NCBI RefSeq assembly: GCF_001399675.1
Contig: NZ_LJCO01000069.1
Location: 62,001-126,000, forward strand
Source of the DNA: Paenalicyclobacillus ferrooxydans
GTDB lineage: Bacteria; Bacillota; Bacilli; Alicyclobacillales; Alicyclobacillaceae
DNA length: 64,000 bases
Direction: 5' to 3'
The notes beneath the pieces are model-generated. The model did no database searches. It saw only the letters and a program-made list of their open reading frames with translations, and was not told the origin of the DNA. Shown one piece after another: positions 57,537 to 64,000 of the stretch. The position numbers and the translations under genes are program-made. The first letter of the stretch is position 1; every line of letters begins with the position of its first letter.

Positions 57537-57575
57537 CAGTTAAAAGCCCTGACTTCGGGTCAGGGCTTTTAACTG
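57537..57575. terminator. Bidirectional terminator after mntP
   Basis: Perfect 17-bp stem (57537-57553 with 57559-57575; core AAAAGCCCTGAC / GTCAGGGCTTTT) and TTCGG loop. A runs before and T runs after suit both directions. Confidence 0.9.
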
Positions 57576-57588
57576 CAGGTCAGGCTTT

Positions 57589-58125
57589 TAGAGGAACCGA
57601 GTTCCTCTGTGAGGCTGCGCCGCAGCTTGCGGCCGGATTTAGAGGAACTGAGTTCCGCTGTGAGGTTGCGCGGCAGCTTGCCGCTAGTTTTAAAGGAACT
57701 GAGTTCCGCTGTTAGGCTGCGCCGCAGTTTGCGGCCGGATTTAGAGGAACTGAGTTCCGCTGTTAGGTTGCGCGGCAGCTTGCGTCCGGATTTAGAGGAA
57801 CCGAGTTCCTCTGTGAGGCTGCGCCGCAGTTTGCCGTCGGATTTAAAGGAACTGAGTTCCGCTGTGAGGTTGCGCCGCAGTTTGCGGCCGGTTTTAGAGG
57901 AACTGAGTTCCGCTGTGAGGTTGCGCCGCAGTTTGCCGTCGGATTTAGAGGAACTGAGTTCCGCTGTGAGGTTGCGCGGCAGCTTGCGGCCGGATTTAGA
58001 GGAACTGAGTTCCTCTGTTAGGCTGCGCGGCAGCTTGCCGCTAGTTTTAAAGGAACTGAGTTCCGCTGTTAGGCTGCGCCGCAGCTTGCGGCCGGATTTA
58101 GAGGAACTGAGTTCCGCTGTGAGGT
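57589..58125. repeat. 51-bp tandem array (array B), eleven palindromes
   Basis: GTTCC cores of the palindrome AGAGGAACTGAGTTCCKCT lie every 51 bp from 57601 to 58111, eleven in all. Between them each unit has a second palindrome GCCGCAGYTTGCGGC or a GCGGCAGCTTGCCGC variant and a GATTT or AGTTTT tail. The first palindrome and the 51-bp period are shared with array A at the left end of the window; the rest of the unit is different. Both strands stay open for about 198 codons because 51 is a multiple of three. Confidence 0.95.
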
Positions 58126-58189
58126 TCCCCCTCCGCGTATTTTCTCGACAGCTTTGCGCGAATGACATGACGGATAGGCCTTCGGGACT

Positions 58190-58320
58190 TCAACGGAAAC
58201 CATAGGCCTGTGGGGCTTCAACGGAAACGATAGGCCTTCGGGACTTCAACGGAAACGATAGGCCTTCGGGGGTTCAATGGAAAGGATAGGCTTGGGGAAG
58301 TTTAACGGAAAGGATATACT
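58190..58320. repeat. 28-bp tandem repeat before ywlE
   Basis: About four units starting TTCAACGGAAACGATAGGCC with a 28-bp period, ending about 45 bp before the ywlE start. Confidence 0.85.
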
Positions 58321-58367
58321 GACGAGAGAGAATACATGATGAAGCCTTCAGATGGGAGGCGGCTGAC

Positions 58368-59042
58368 GTGCACTTGTTGTTCGTTTGTACAGGAAACACG
58401 TGTCGCAGCCCGATGGCGGCTGCCATGGCACAAACAATGATCGCTGAGCGCAACCTCCCGTGGACGGTTGCGTCCGCCGGCTTGGCTGCTGCAAACGGGT
58501 TGCCCATGTCACCTTTATCAGCGCAAACGCTGACGAGGCGGCACATTCCCCTGCCACAGCATCGTTCATCCATGTTGCGCAATGAGATGGTGGACAAGGC
58601 GGACCTGATTCTGTGCATGACTGAAGGTCACGCTGCACAGGTCAGACGCCAGTTCCCGCAGGCGGCGGAAAAGGTGCACTGTCTCGGGGAGTATCGCCGG
58701 CCCGCCGAACAAAGCCCGCATCCAGACGACGGGTCAGCAGGTGGTGCAGGCAGAACAGGTGACGCGGGCAGCATAGGCCACAATGCGAGGGATAAAGGAG
58801 CGAGGCCAGATGGAGCGGATCGCACCGGACACCGCCGATCTCGACATGGTTCATCGTGTGACATTGTCGATCCGTTTGGCGGATCGGATGAAGATTACGA
58901 GCAGGCAGCGCGTGACATTGAGTCCGCCTTGGCAGGGCTTTTTAAGGCGTTGACGGCGAGAGATGCAAACCCGCCGGGGAAGGCGGAAGGGGACGATGCG
59001 GATGGCGGATCGCCCACTGGAGAAGGAGGAACGCGATCGTGA
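58368..59042 (+). CDS. ywlE: Protein-arginine-phosphatase with low-complexity insertion
   Basis: Low-molecular-weight phosphatase fold. The P-loop C7-TGNTC-R13 carries Thr11, the residue that distinguishes arginine phosphatase YwlE from tyrosine phosphatases; the general-acid loop is DIVDPFGGSDEDY. 224 residues against about 150-155 usual. About 50 extra residues (Gly/Asp/Arg-rich, DGSAGGAGRTGDAGS) sit between LGEYR and the DP loop, and a further run ends the protein. GTG start with GGGAGG upstream. Overlaps rpiB by four bases. Confidence 0.9.
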   Translation: MHLLFVCTGNTCRSPMAAAMAQTMIAERNLPWTVASAGLAAANGLPMSPLSAQTLTRRHIPLPQHRSSMLRNEMVDKADLILCMTEGHAAQVRRQFPQAAEKVHCLGEYRRPAEQSPHPDDGSAGGAGRTGDAGSIGHNARDKGARPDGADRTGHRRSRHGSSCDIVDPFGGSDEDYEQAARDIESALAGLFKALTARDANPPGKAEGDDADGGSPTGEGGTRS

Positions 59043-59488
59043 AGGTGGCAATCGCAAGTGATCATGCTGGTTTTCGGCTCAAACAAGAGCTGCTCGGGGC
59101 ATTGAAGGAGTTGAACGTTGACTTTGACGATCTCGGCACGTTTGATGAGCAGTCTGTCGACTACCCGGACTACGGAAAAAAGGTCGCAGAAGGAGTCGCG
59201 AAGGGACAGTATGATCGCGGTGTGCTCGTCTGCGGAACAGGACTTGGCATGGCGATTACGGCCAACAAAGTCCGTGGTGTACGGGCGATTACGGCCCACG
59301 ACGTGTTTTCGGCGAAGATGTCTCGTCTGCACAATGATGCCAATGTCCTCACGATGGGCGAGCGCGTTGTCGGACCAGGATTGGCTGCTGAGGTACTCAC
59401 GGCTTGGTTGGCTACCGAGTTTGAGGGCGGTCGCCACCAGCGACGGGTGGACAAGATGACGGCCTTGGAAGAGGCGTGGGTAAATTGA
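59039..59488 (+). CDS. rpiB: Ribose-5-phosphate isomerase B
   Basis: Interconverts ribose-5-phosphate and ribulose-5-phosphate. SDHAGF at the N terminus and the active-site C65 in VLVCGTGLGM, then NKVRGVRAITAHDVFSA. 149 residues, normal. The GTG start overlaps the ywlE stop and its own stop overlaps the next gene, so ywlE-rpiB-ywlG form one coupled unit. Confidence 0.96.
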   Translation: MKVAIASDHAGFRLKQELLGALKELNVDFDDLGTFDEQSVDYPDYGKKVAEGVAKGQYDRGVLVCGTGLGMAITANKVRGVRAITAHDVFSAKMSRLHNDANVLTMGERVVGPGLAAEVLTAWLATEFEGGRHQRRVDKMTALEEAWVN

Positions 59489-60078
59489 CGGCGGATGGCG
59501 TTCGAGAGGATCTCATTGCAAAACAACTGAGGGAATCCCTCGAGGACTTGCAGGAGCAGGCGCATCTCGGGCCGGGCGGTTTGCTTGTCATCGGCGCGTC
59601 CACCAGCGAGGTGGCTGGAAGGCGCATCGGGACGGCGACGTCATTGGCGGTGGGGAGCGTGATCGCCAAAGAAGCGATAGCATTTGCTGCATCTGTCGGC
59701 TGTGACGTGGCGTTTCAGTGCTGCGAGCATCTCAACCGGGCCCTTGTGGTTCGAAAGGCGCTTCTCAAGGAGCGTGGTTGGTTTGAGGTGATGGCCCGTC
59801 CTGTACCGGGGGCCGGAGGTGCTGTCGCCGCGAGTGCGTATGTTCAACTCGAGGGCGCATGTCTCGTTGAAACGATTCAGGCGGATGCGGGCATTGATAT
59901 CGGGGACACCTTTATCGGCATGCACCTGAAACGCGTTGCGGTGCCTGTGCGGGGAAGGCATCGTGAAGTCGGGGAGGCACACTTAACCATGGCGAGAACG
60001 CGGCCGCCGCTTATCGGGGGAGCGCGTGCAGTGTATGATGAGGATGTATTCCGGGAACGCCTCGGACTGAAGGATTAG
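59485..60078 (+). CDS. ywlG: YwlG family protein (TIGR01440)
   Basis: Conserved Bacilli protein of unknown function, often between rpiB and glyA. Conserved segments are LGPGGLLVIGASTSEVAG, CDVAFQCCEHLNRALVV and the C-terminal HLKRVAVPVR. TTG 59485 is preferred (overlaps the rpiB stop, AAGAGG 10 bases upstream) over GTG 59476, which is one base from that site. 197 residues. Confidence 0.88.
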   Translation: MTADGVREDLIAKQLRESLEDLQEQAHLGPGGLLVIGASTSEVAGRRIGTATSLAVGSVIAKEAIAFAASVGCDVAFQCCEHLNRALVVRKALLKERGWFEVMARPVPGAGGAVAASAYVQLEGACLVETIQADAGIDIGDTFIGMHLKRVAVPVRGRHREVGEAHLTMARTRPPLIGGARAVYDEDVFRERLGLKD

Positions 60079-60319
60079 TCTCGGATTGAAGAACTGGTTT
60101 CGGACTGAAGGATTAGTCGTAGATTGAAGAACTGGTTTCGGATTGAGGGATTAGTCTGGAATGGGAACACTCGGGTGGCTCGGGCAGAACGAGGGCGGGT
60201 GTATGCACCAAAATGTGCGCATGCACTCAGGGTGAGCGCATGAGCGCATGCACCCAGGGCGAGCGCTTGGGAGCAAAACGAAAGCGGGATAGATAGGGAC
60301 TTGGGGAGGCAGATGTTAG
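60079..60319. other. Intergenic region ywlG-glyA
   Basis: Opens with direct repeats (GGATTAGTC, GATTGAAGAACTGGTTTCGG twice) followed by GCGCATGCACYCAGGG repeats. GGGGAGG at 60303-60309 is the glyA ribosome site. No tetrahydrofolate or purine control element recognised. Confidence 0.5.
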
Positions 60320-61576
60320 ATGACCATGCTTGGCGATTGGGATCCGGAAATTGCACGCGCGATGGAGCAGGAACTTTCACGTCAGCGTGACAAGATTGAA
60401 TTGATTGCGTCAGAGAACTTTGTCAGCGAAGCGGTTATGAACGCGATGGGCAGCGTATTGACGAACAAGTACGCAGAAGGTTACCCGGGACGCCGCTACT
60501 ATGGCGGCTGCGAGTACGTAGACGTTGTGGAAGATATTGCCCGCGACCGGGCAAAGAAACTGTTTGGAGCGGAGCACGCGAACGTCCAACCGCACTCTGG
60601 GGCTCAAGCAAATATGGCAGTTTACTTCAGTGCACTTCAGCCTGGCGATACCGTCCTCGGAATGAACTTGGCGCACGGCGGCCACCTGACGCACGGAAGT
60701 CCGGTCAACTTCTCCGGCACACTGTATAACTTTGTCGCCTACGGCGTGGACGAAACCACACAGACTATTGACTATGACAAGGTTTTGGAGATTGCGAAGG
60801 AACATCGCCCGAAAATGCTCGTCGCGGGGGCTAGTGCATATCCCCGGACCATCGACTTCCAGAAGATGCGTGAAATTGCCGACGAAGTCGGCGCACTTCT
60901 GTTCGTCGACATGGCTCACATCGCGGGCCTTGTTGCGACCGGTCATCATCCATCACCGATTCCCTATGCCCATTACACGACCACAACCACGCATAAGACG
61001 CTGCGGGGGCCGCGCGGGGGCATGATCCTGACCTCATCGGATCAGGCAAAGGCGATTGACAAGTCTGTCTTCCCTGGCGTTCAAGGCGGCCCGCTGATGC
61101 ATGTGATTGCTGCGAAGGCCGTAGCATTTGGCGAGGCACTGAAGCCGGAGTTTACAACATACTCGGAGAACATCGTGAAGAACGCGAAGGCGTTGGCTGC
61201 TGGGCTTATCGATCGCGGTTTCACCCTCGTCTCCGGCGGCACGGATAACCACCTCATCTTGATCGACCTGCGCAACCTCGGCGTGACGGGCAAAGAGGCG
61301 GAGCACCGGTTGGACGAGATCGGCGTGACGGTCAACAAGAACTCGATTCCGTTCGATCCGGCGAAACCAATGGTCACAAGCGGCATCCGTATCGGGACAC
61401 CAGCTGTGACGACTCGCGGCTTTGGTGAGGCGGAGATGGATCAGATCGCGGAGATCTTCCGGATCACGCTCGCTACTGACTTCTCCGAAGGCGACATGTC
61501 GGCAGCGCGCAAAGCGGTTGAAGCGCTCACCTCGCGCTTCCCGATGTATCCAGGCCTGTCGTACGTGGGAGCCTAA
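60320..61576 (+). CDS. glyA: Serine hydroxymethyltransferase
   Basis: PLP enzyme converting serine and tetrahydrofolate to glycine and methylene-tetrahydrofolate. Segments: [46 protein letters not shown] and the PLP lysine K226 in [14 protein letters not shown]. 418 residues. ATG 60320 has GGGGAGG 10 bases upstream; the ATG at 60326 is an alternative. Confidence 0.96.
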   Translation: MTMLGDWDPEIARAMEQELSRQRDKIELIASENFVSEAVMNAMGSVLTNKYAEGYPGRRYYGGCEYVDVVEDIARDRAKKLFGAEHANVQPHSGAQANMAVYFSALQPGDTVLGMNLAHGGHLTHGSPVNFSGTLYNFVAYGVDETTQTIDYDKVLEIAKEHRPKMLVAGASAYPRTIDFQKMREIADEVGALLFVDMAHIAGLVATGHHPSPIPYAHYTTTTTHKTLRGPRGGMILTSSDQAKAIDKSVFPGVQGGPLMHVIAAKAVAFGEALKPEFTTYSENIVKNAKALAAGLIDRGFTLVSGGTDNHLILIDLRNLGVTGKEAEHRLDEIGVTVNKNSIPFDPAKPMVTSGIRIGTPAVTTRGFGEAEMDQIAEIFRITLATDFSEGDMSAARKAVEALTSRFPMYPGLSYVGA

Positions 61577-61875
61577 GGGCGCGAGCTAGCCCGGCGGGGC
61601 TGCATAGGCCCGGCTTACATAGGCCGCATCAGCATGGGGCTGGATTGCATAGGCCTGGCTTGCATAGGCCTGGCTTACATGGCCGTATCAGCATGGGGCC
61701 GGATTGCATAGGCCTGGCTTACATAAGCCGCATTGGCATGGAGCCGGATTGCATAGGCCTGGCTTACATGGCCGCATTGGCAGGTTTGCCAGGACTCACA
61801 TAGGCCACGTCGATCGGGCTCTTTCACCTAAGTTCCACGTTCCACCAAGCTATCTTCGAGCATCTACACAGTGGA
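61577..61875. repeat. Irregular repeats after glyA
   Basis: No gene seen. Units such as GGATTGCATAGGCCTGGCTT and ACATAGGCCGCATCAGCATGG recur four or five times at about 61600-61800. Confidence 0.75.
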
Positions 61876-61907
61876 CAGCCCCGCGATATCTGCGGGGCTG
61901 CCATTTT
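61876..61907 (+). terminator. Terminator-like hairpin before the HAD gene
   Basis: CAGCCCCGC (61876-61884) / GCGGGGCTG (61892-61900), then CCATTTT. Could end the glyA transcript. Confidence 0.6.
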
Positions 61908-61925
61908 CGGATAAGGAGTGTATGC

Positions 61926-62678
61926 ATGGCTGAAGCACCGGATCTCACCGCGCCGCAGTCCCTGATACTTTTCGATCTCGACGGCACGCTCACGAATCCC
62001 AAACTGGGCATTACCTCGGGGGTCCATCACGCGCTTGAGAAGCTCGGTATTGAAGCCCCCAGCCCGGATGAGCTGGAGTTCTTTATCGGTCCACCGATGC
62101 GCCTAATGTTTAAACAGACCTACGGCCTCGCTGAACAAGAAGTGGATCGAGCAGTGCAGTATTATCGCGAGTATTACGATCCGATTGGCTGGCGCCAAAA
62201 TGAAGTCTATGAAGGCATTCCGGAGGCCTTGAAGGCACTCCGCACAGCTGGGTTCAAACTTGGATTGGCAACCTCAAAGCCGACCGTCTTCGCACAACGC
62301 ATCTTGGACCATTTTGGGTTGCGCGACGAGTTCTCTGTGCTCGCAGGCAGCAATCTGGATGGAACGCGGGAGGACAAGGCAGAGGTCATCCGTTACGCGC
62401 TGGCAGAGGCGGGATTTGACATAGGGTCGGATTCGGATTCCTCGGATGTTCTTGTGGAGCCTCAGGTGGTCAACCGAGCAGCCTTCCCGGTGACCATGGT
62501 GGGTGACCGGAAGTATGACATCATTGGCGCCAAAAGGCTTGGCTTGCGCTCGGTTGGTGTGACATACGGATTCGGATCACGTGAGGAACTAGAGAGTGCT
62601 GGCGCAGATGTCATCATTGACCGCCCAAATCAACTTGTTGAAGCCCTGCTGCCGGCCCATCAGGCAGATGACAGATGA
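61926..62678 (+). CDS. HAD-superfamily phosphatase (phosphoglycolate phosphatase-like)
   Basis: Haloacid dehalogenase fold hydrolase, 250 residues. Motif I is FDLDGTLTN (D17 and D19), motif II LATSKPT, motif III/IV MVGDRKYDIIGAKRLG. Resembles Gph/PpaX; a phosphoglycolate role would fit the glycolate oxidase genes at 18-21 kb but is not proven. About 20 extra residues (SDSDSSDVLVEPQVVNRA) precede the MVGD motif. ATG 61926 has AAGGAG 7 bases upstream; the longer frame from 61704 runs through repeats and is rejected. Confidence 0.88.
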   Translation: MAEAPDLTAPQSLILFDLDGTLTNPKLGITSGVHHALEKLGIEAPSPDELEFFIGPPMRLMFKQTYGLAEQEVDRAVQYYREYYDPIGWRQNEVYEGIPEALKALRTAGFKLGLATSKPTVFAQRILDHFGLRDEFSVLAGSNLDGTREDKAEVIRYALAEAGFDIGSDSDSSDVLVEPQVVNRAAFPVTMVGDRKYDIIGAKRLGLRSVGVTYGFGSREELESAGADVIIDRPNQLVEALLPAHQADDR

Positions 62679-63256
62679 GATGACGGTTGGGTTGCTCTGT
62701 AAGGTGGGTTCATGCAGCATTCCTGATGCCCGCTGAGGAACGTTTTCGCTAGTACGGCGGCCAATACAGCGGCCAAGGCAGTGGCCAATACAGTGGTTCG
62801 TTCAGTGGCTAATACAGTGGCTAATATCCGGCCAAGGCAGCGGCCAAGCCAATACAGCGCGCCAAATATAGTGGTTAAGGAACATTTCCTCCGCTATACC
62901 AGATCGTCTAGGGAAGGATCTTCCCCTATTCAGTCATTCTGAGGAGAAAGTTCGGAGATAGCGAACTATTTTTCCGCTGTGACCTCGATCCTAGCTTGAA
63001 TTCCTTCGGGTCGAACCGATAAGGGAAATTTGGTTCGTTCTTGTGGCACCAGGGCCAGTTTTTGTCGTTTAACGAACAAAATTTCCCTTGATGCGTCGTC
63101 CAACGCTCAGAGTCACGGGTTCGAGTTGGCAGGCGTCTCTTTAAATTTGGTTGCTCCTCGCCACGGCGAGGAGCTTCCTTATGATGGTACCTATTCGGCT
63201 TTGCAAGTGGGCCTTGTTCAGTAGGCTTTTCCAGAGGCTTTGTCAGTAGGCCGTGT
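62679..63256. other. Convergent intergenic region with dispersed motifs
   Basis: No gene seen. CAGTGGCTAATACAGTGG-type repeats at 62755-62880; an AAGGAACATTTCCTCCGCTAT motif (imperfect palindrome) near 62878; GGGAAGGATCTTCCC near 62913; and a 19-bp inverted repeat pair at 63021-63039 and 63071-63089 (AAGGGAAATTTGGTTCGTT and its near-complement) 31 bp apart. A CTCGCCACGGCGAG hairpin lies near 63157. Confidence 0.65.
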
Positions 63257-64000
63257 TCAGTTGGCGGCATTGGCTGCTCTTGCGTCTTTCATGCCCTTGG
63301 GCCCCGTCGCCTCCTCCATGATGGCCTCCGTCGCACCAGCCCCAGCAGCATCCCTGCCCGCCCCAGCGGCCTCCGTCGCACCAATCGCGGCGGCATCCCG
63401 GCCGGCCCCAGTGGCCTCCGTCGCACCAATCGCGGCGGCATCCCGGCCAGCCCCAGCAGCATCCCTGCCAGCCCCAGTGGCCTCCCGGCCAGCCCCCACC
63501 GGCTTCACACCGGTGCGCTCAAACAGCTCCTCGCGGCTCATCCAGACCAGCTTGATTTCGAGCTCGCGCGTTCCCTCTCTGAGGCGCCGGAACCCCTCCG
63601 GATGATACATCCCCATGAGGAATTTCATATATCGCTGCAGGCGCCGGTTCTCTTTCGTCTTCGGCAGGTCTTCGACGTGGAAGCCGAGCATTTCGATCCC
63701 TCGGTTCATCAGCGTCGGCGCCGCCACCACTTCGATGTTCTGAAAGCCCGGGTGGTAGACGATCATCCGCGCAATGTCTCGCAGCCCCTCTTTCACCTGA
63801 CGGAGGCCGCGGACCAAGGAGCGCTGGTCGGCGGCGGAGGAAATCGCGATCAGCGTCTCGTTTCGAAAATGCAGGTCAAGTCCGGGAGCCCCCTCACGTA
63901 CCATCACGGTTGAGTCATCGCCGACGCGTGGTCCGTGGTGCCAAACCATTGGCCCGATCCGGAATATTTCATTGACGCCCTGCACATGGTACATCCGGGC
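63257..64000 (-). CDS. YkoP-like domain protein, 3' part (gene continues past window)
   Basis: The frame is open to the window edge, so only the C-terminal 247 residues are seen; ATG 63994 is probably internal. The segment LDLHFRNETL, LVRGLRQVKEGLRDIARMI, MNRGIEMLGFHVEDLP resembles the YkoP domain found in Bacilli, sometimes fused to a polysaccharide deacetylase, which would lie outside the window. The last 75 residues are a Gly/Ala/Arg/Asp repeat (GATEATGAGRDAA units; 63300-63490) with no known function. Identity is tentative. Confidence 0.6.
   Translation of the reverse strand, partial: ARMYHVQGVNEIFRIGPMVWHHGPRVGDDSTVMVREGAPGLDLHFRNETLIAISSAADQRSLVRGLRQVKEGLRDIARMIVYHPGFQNIEVVAAPTLMNRGIEMLGFHVEDLPKTKENRRLQRYMKFLMGMYHPEGFRRLREGTRELEIKLVWMSREELFERTGVKPVGAGREATGAGRDAAGAGRDAAAIGATEATGAGRDAAAIGATEAAGAGRDAAGAGATEAIMEEATGPKGMKDARAANAAN
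63305..63500 (-). repeat. Coding Gly/Ala/Arg repeat in the YkoP-like gene
   Basis: Plus-strand units such as GCCCCAGCAGCATCCCTGCC and CACCAATCGCGGCGGCATCC repeat and encode GAGRDAA and AIGATEA on the minus strand, preserving frame. Confidence 0.85.

Noticed and set aside
57569-58205. Two overlapping long open frames on opposite strands as genes
   Set aside because: Both arise from a 51-bp tandem repeat divisible by three, lack clear ribosome sites and have no relatives I recognise; kept only as a finding.
61704-61925. N-terminal extension of the HAD phosphatase
   Set aside because: The open frame crosses intergenic repeats and a terminator-like hairpin; AAGGAG and family alignment support ATG 61926.
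63240-63913. Plus-strand frames opposite the YkoP-like gene
   Set aside because: They mirror the repeat and coding sequence of the minus-strand gene and have no ribosome site.

Overview
The window looks like chromosomal DNA of a spore-forming, aerobic Bacilli-class Firmicute. Two sporulation genes (spo0F, spoIIR) and strong AAGGAGG-type ribosome sites support this. From about 27.3 kb the gene order follows the well known Bacillus subtilis order fadF, rpoE, pyrG, spo0F, tal, glpX, rho, rpmE, prfA, prmC, spoIIR, ywlC, mntP, ywlE, rpiB, ywlG, glyA. The high G+C feel and the gene content suggest the Alicyclobacillaceae or a neighbouring family; that placement is inference. No tRNA, rRNA, transposase, integrase or cas gene was recognised.

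Layout: 0.3-2.8 kb holds polyamine genes speE-speB and a YwiB-like gene. From 2.9 to 14.8 kb lies a lysine catabolic cluster: a RocR-like sigma-54 activator, a degraded tandem copy of its 3' end, then kdd, kamA, kamB, kamC, kamD and kamE. 14.9-18.3 kb carries an AlkA-type glycosylase, an RCK (KtrA-like) protein and a cation/proton antiporter. 18.4-25.9 kb carries glycolate oxidase glcD-glcF, a divergent FadR-type regulator and an amino acid ABC transporter. A 1 kb array of 135-bp palindromic units follows. 27.3-36.3 kb is a beta-oxidation block (fadF, thiolase, 3-hydroxyacyl-CoA dehydrogenase, crotonase, two acyl-CoA dehydrogenases, MeaB GTPase). 36.5-46 kb is rpoE, pyrG, spo0F, kal, kce, tal and the acetyl branch of lysine/diaminopimelate synthesis (dapH, deacetylase, aminotransferase). 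46.3-64 kb is the conserved glpX to glyA backbone with an SGNH hydrolase, a HAD phosphatase and the 3' part of a YkoP-domain gene.

Functionally, the window encodes nearly a whole route from L-lysine to acetyl-CoA: KamA, KamDE with the KamBC reactivase, Kdd, Kce and Kal give crotonyl-CoA plus acetoacetate, and the crotonase, dehydrogenase and thiolase near 30 kb can finish it. These are the enzymes of clostridial lysine fermentation, here beside FadF and acyl-CoA dehydrogenases and under a probable sigma-54 promoter.

The most unusual property is repeats. Intergenic DNA is packed with tandem arrays (periods 10, 14, 15, 16, 26, 28, 51 and 135 bp) and with dispersed short palindromes, some of which show compensatory base changes. 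Many conserved enzymes also carry low-complexity or tandem-repeat peptide extensions or insertions. Two arrays more than 57 kb apart share the same palindrome and the same exact 51-bp period but different spacer DNA.
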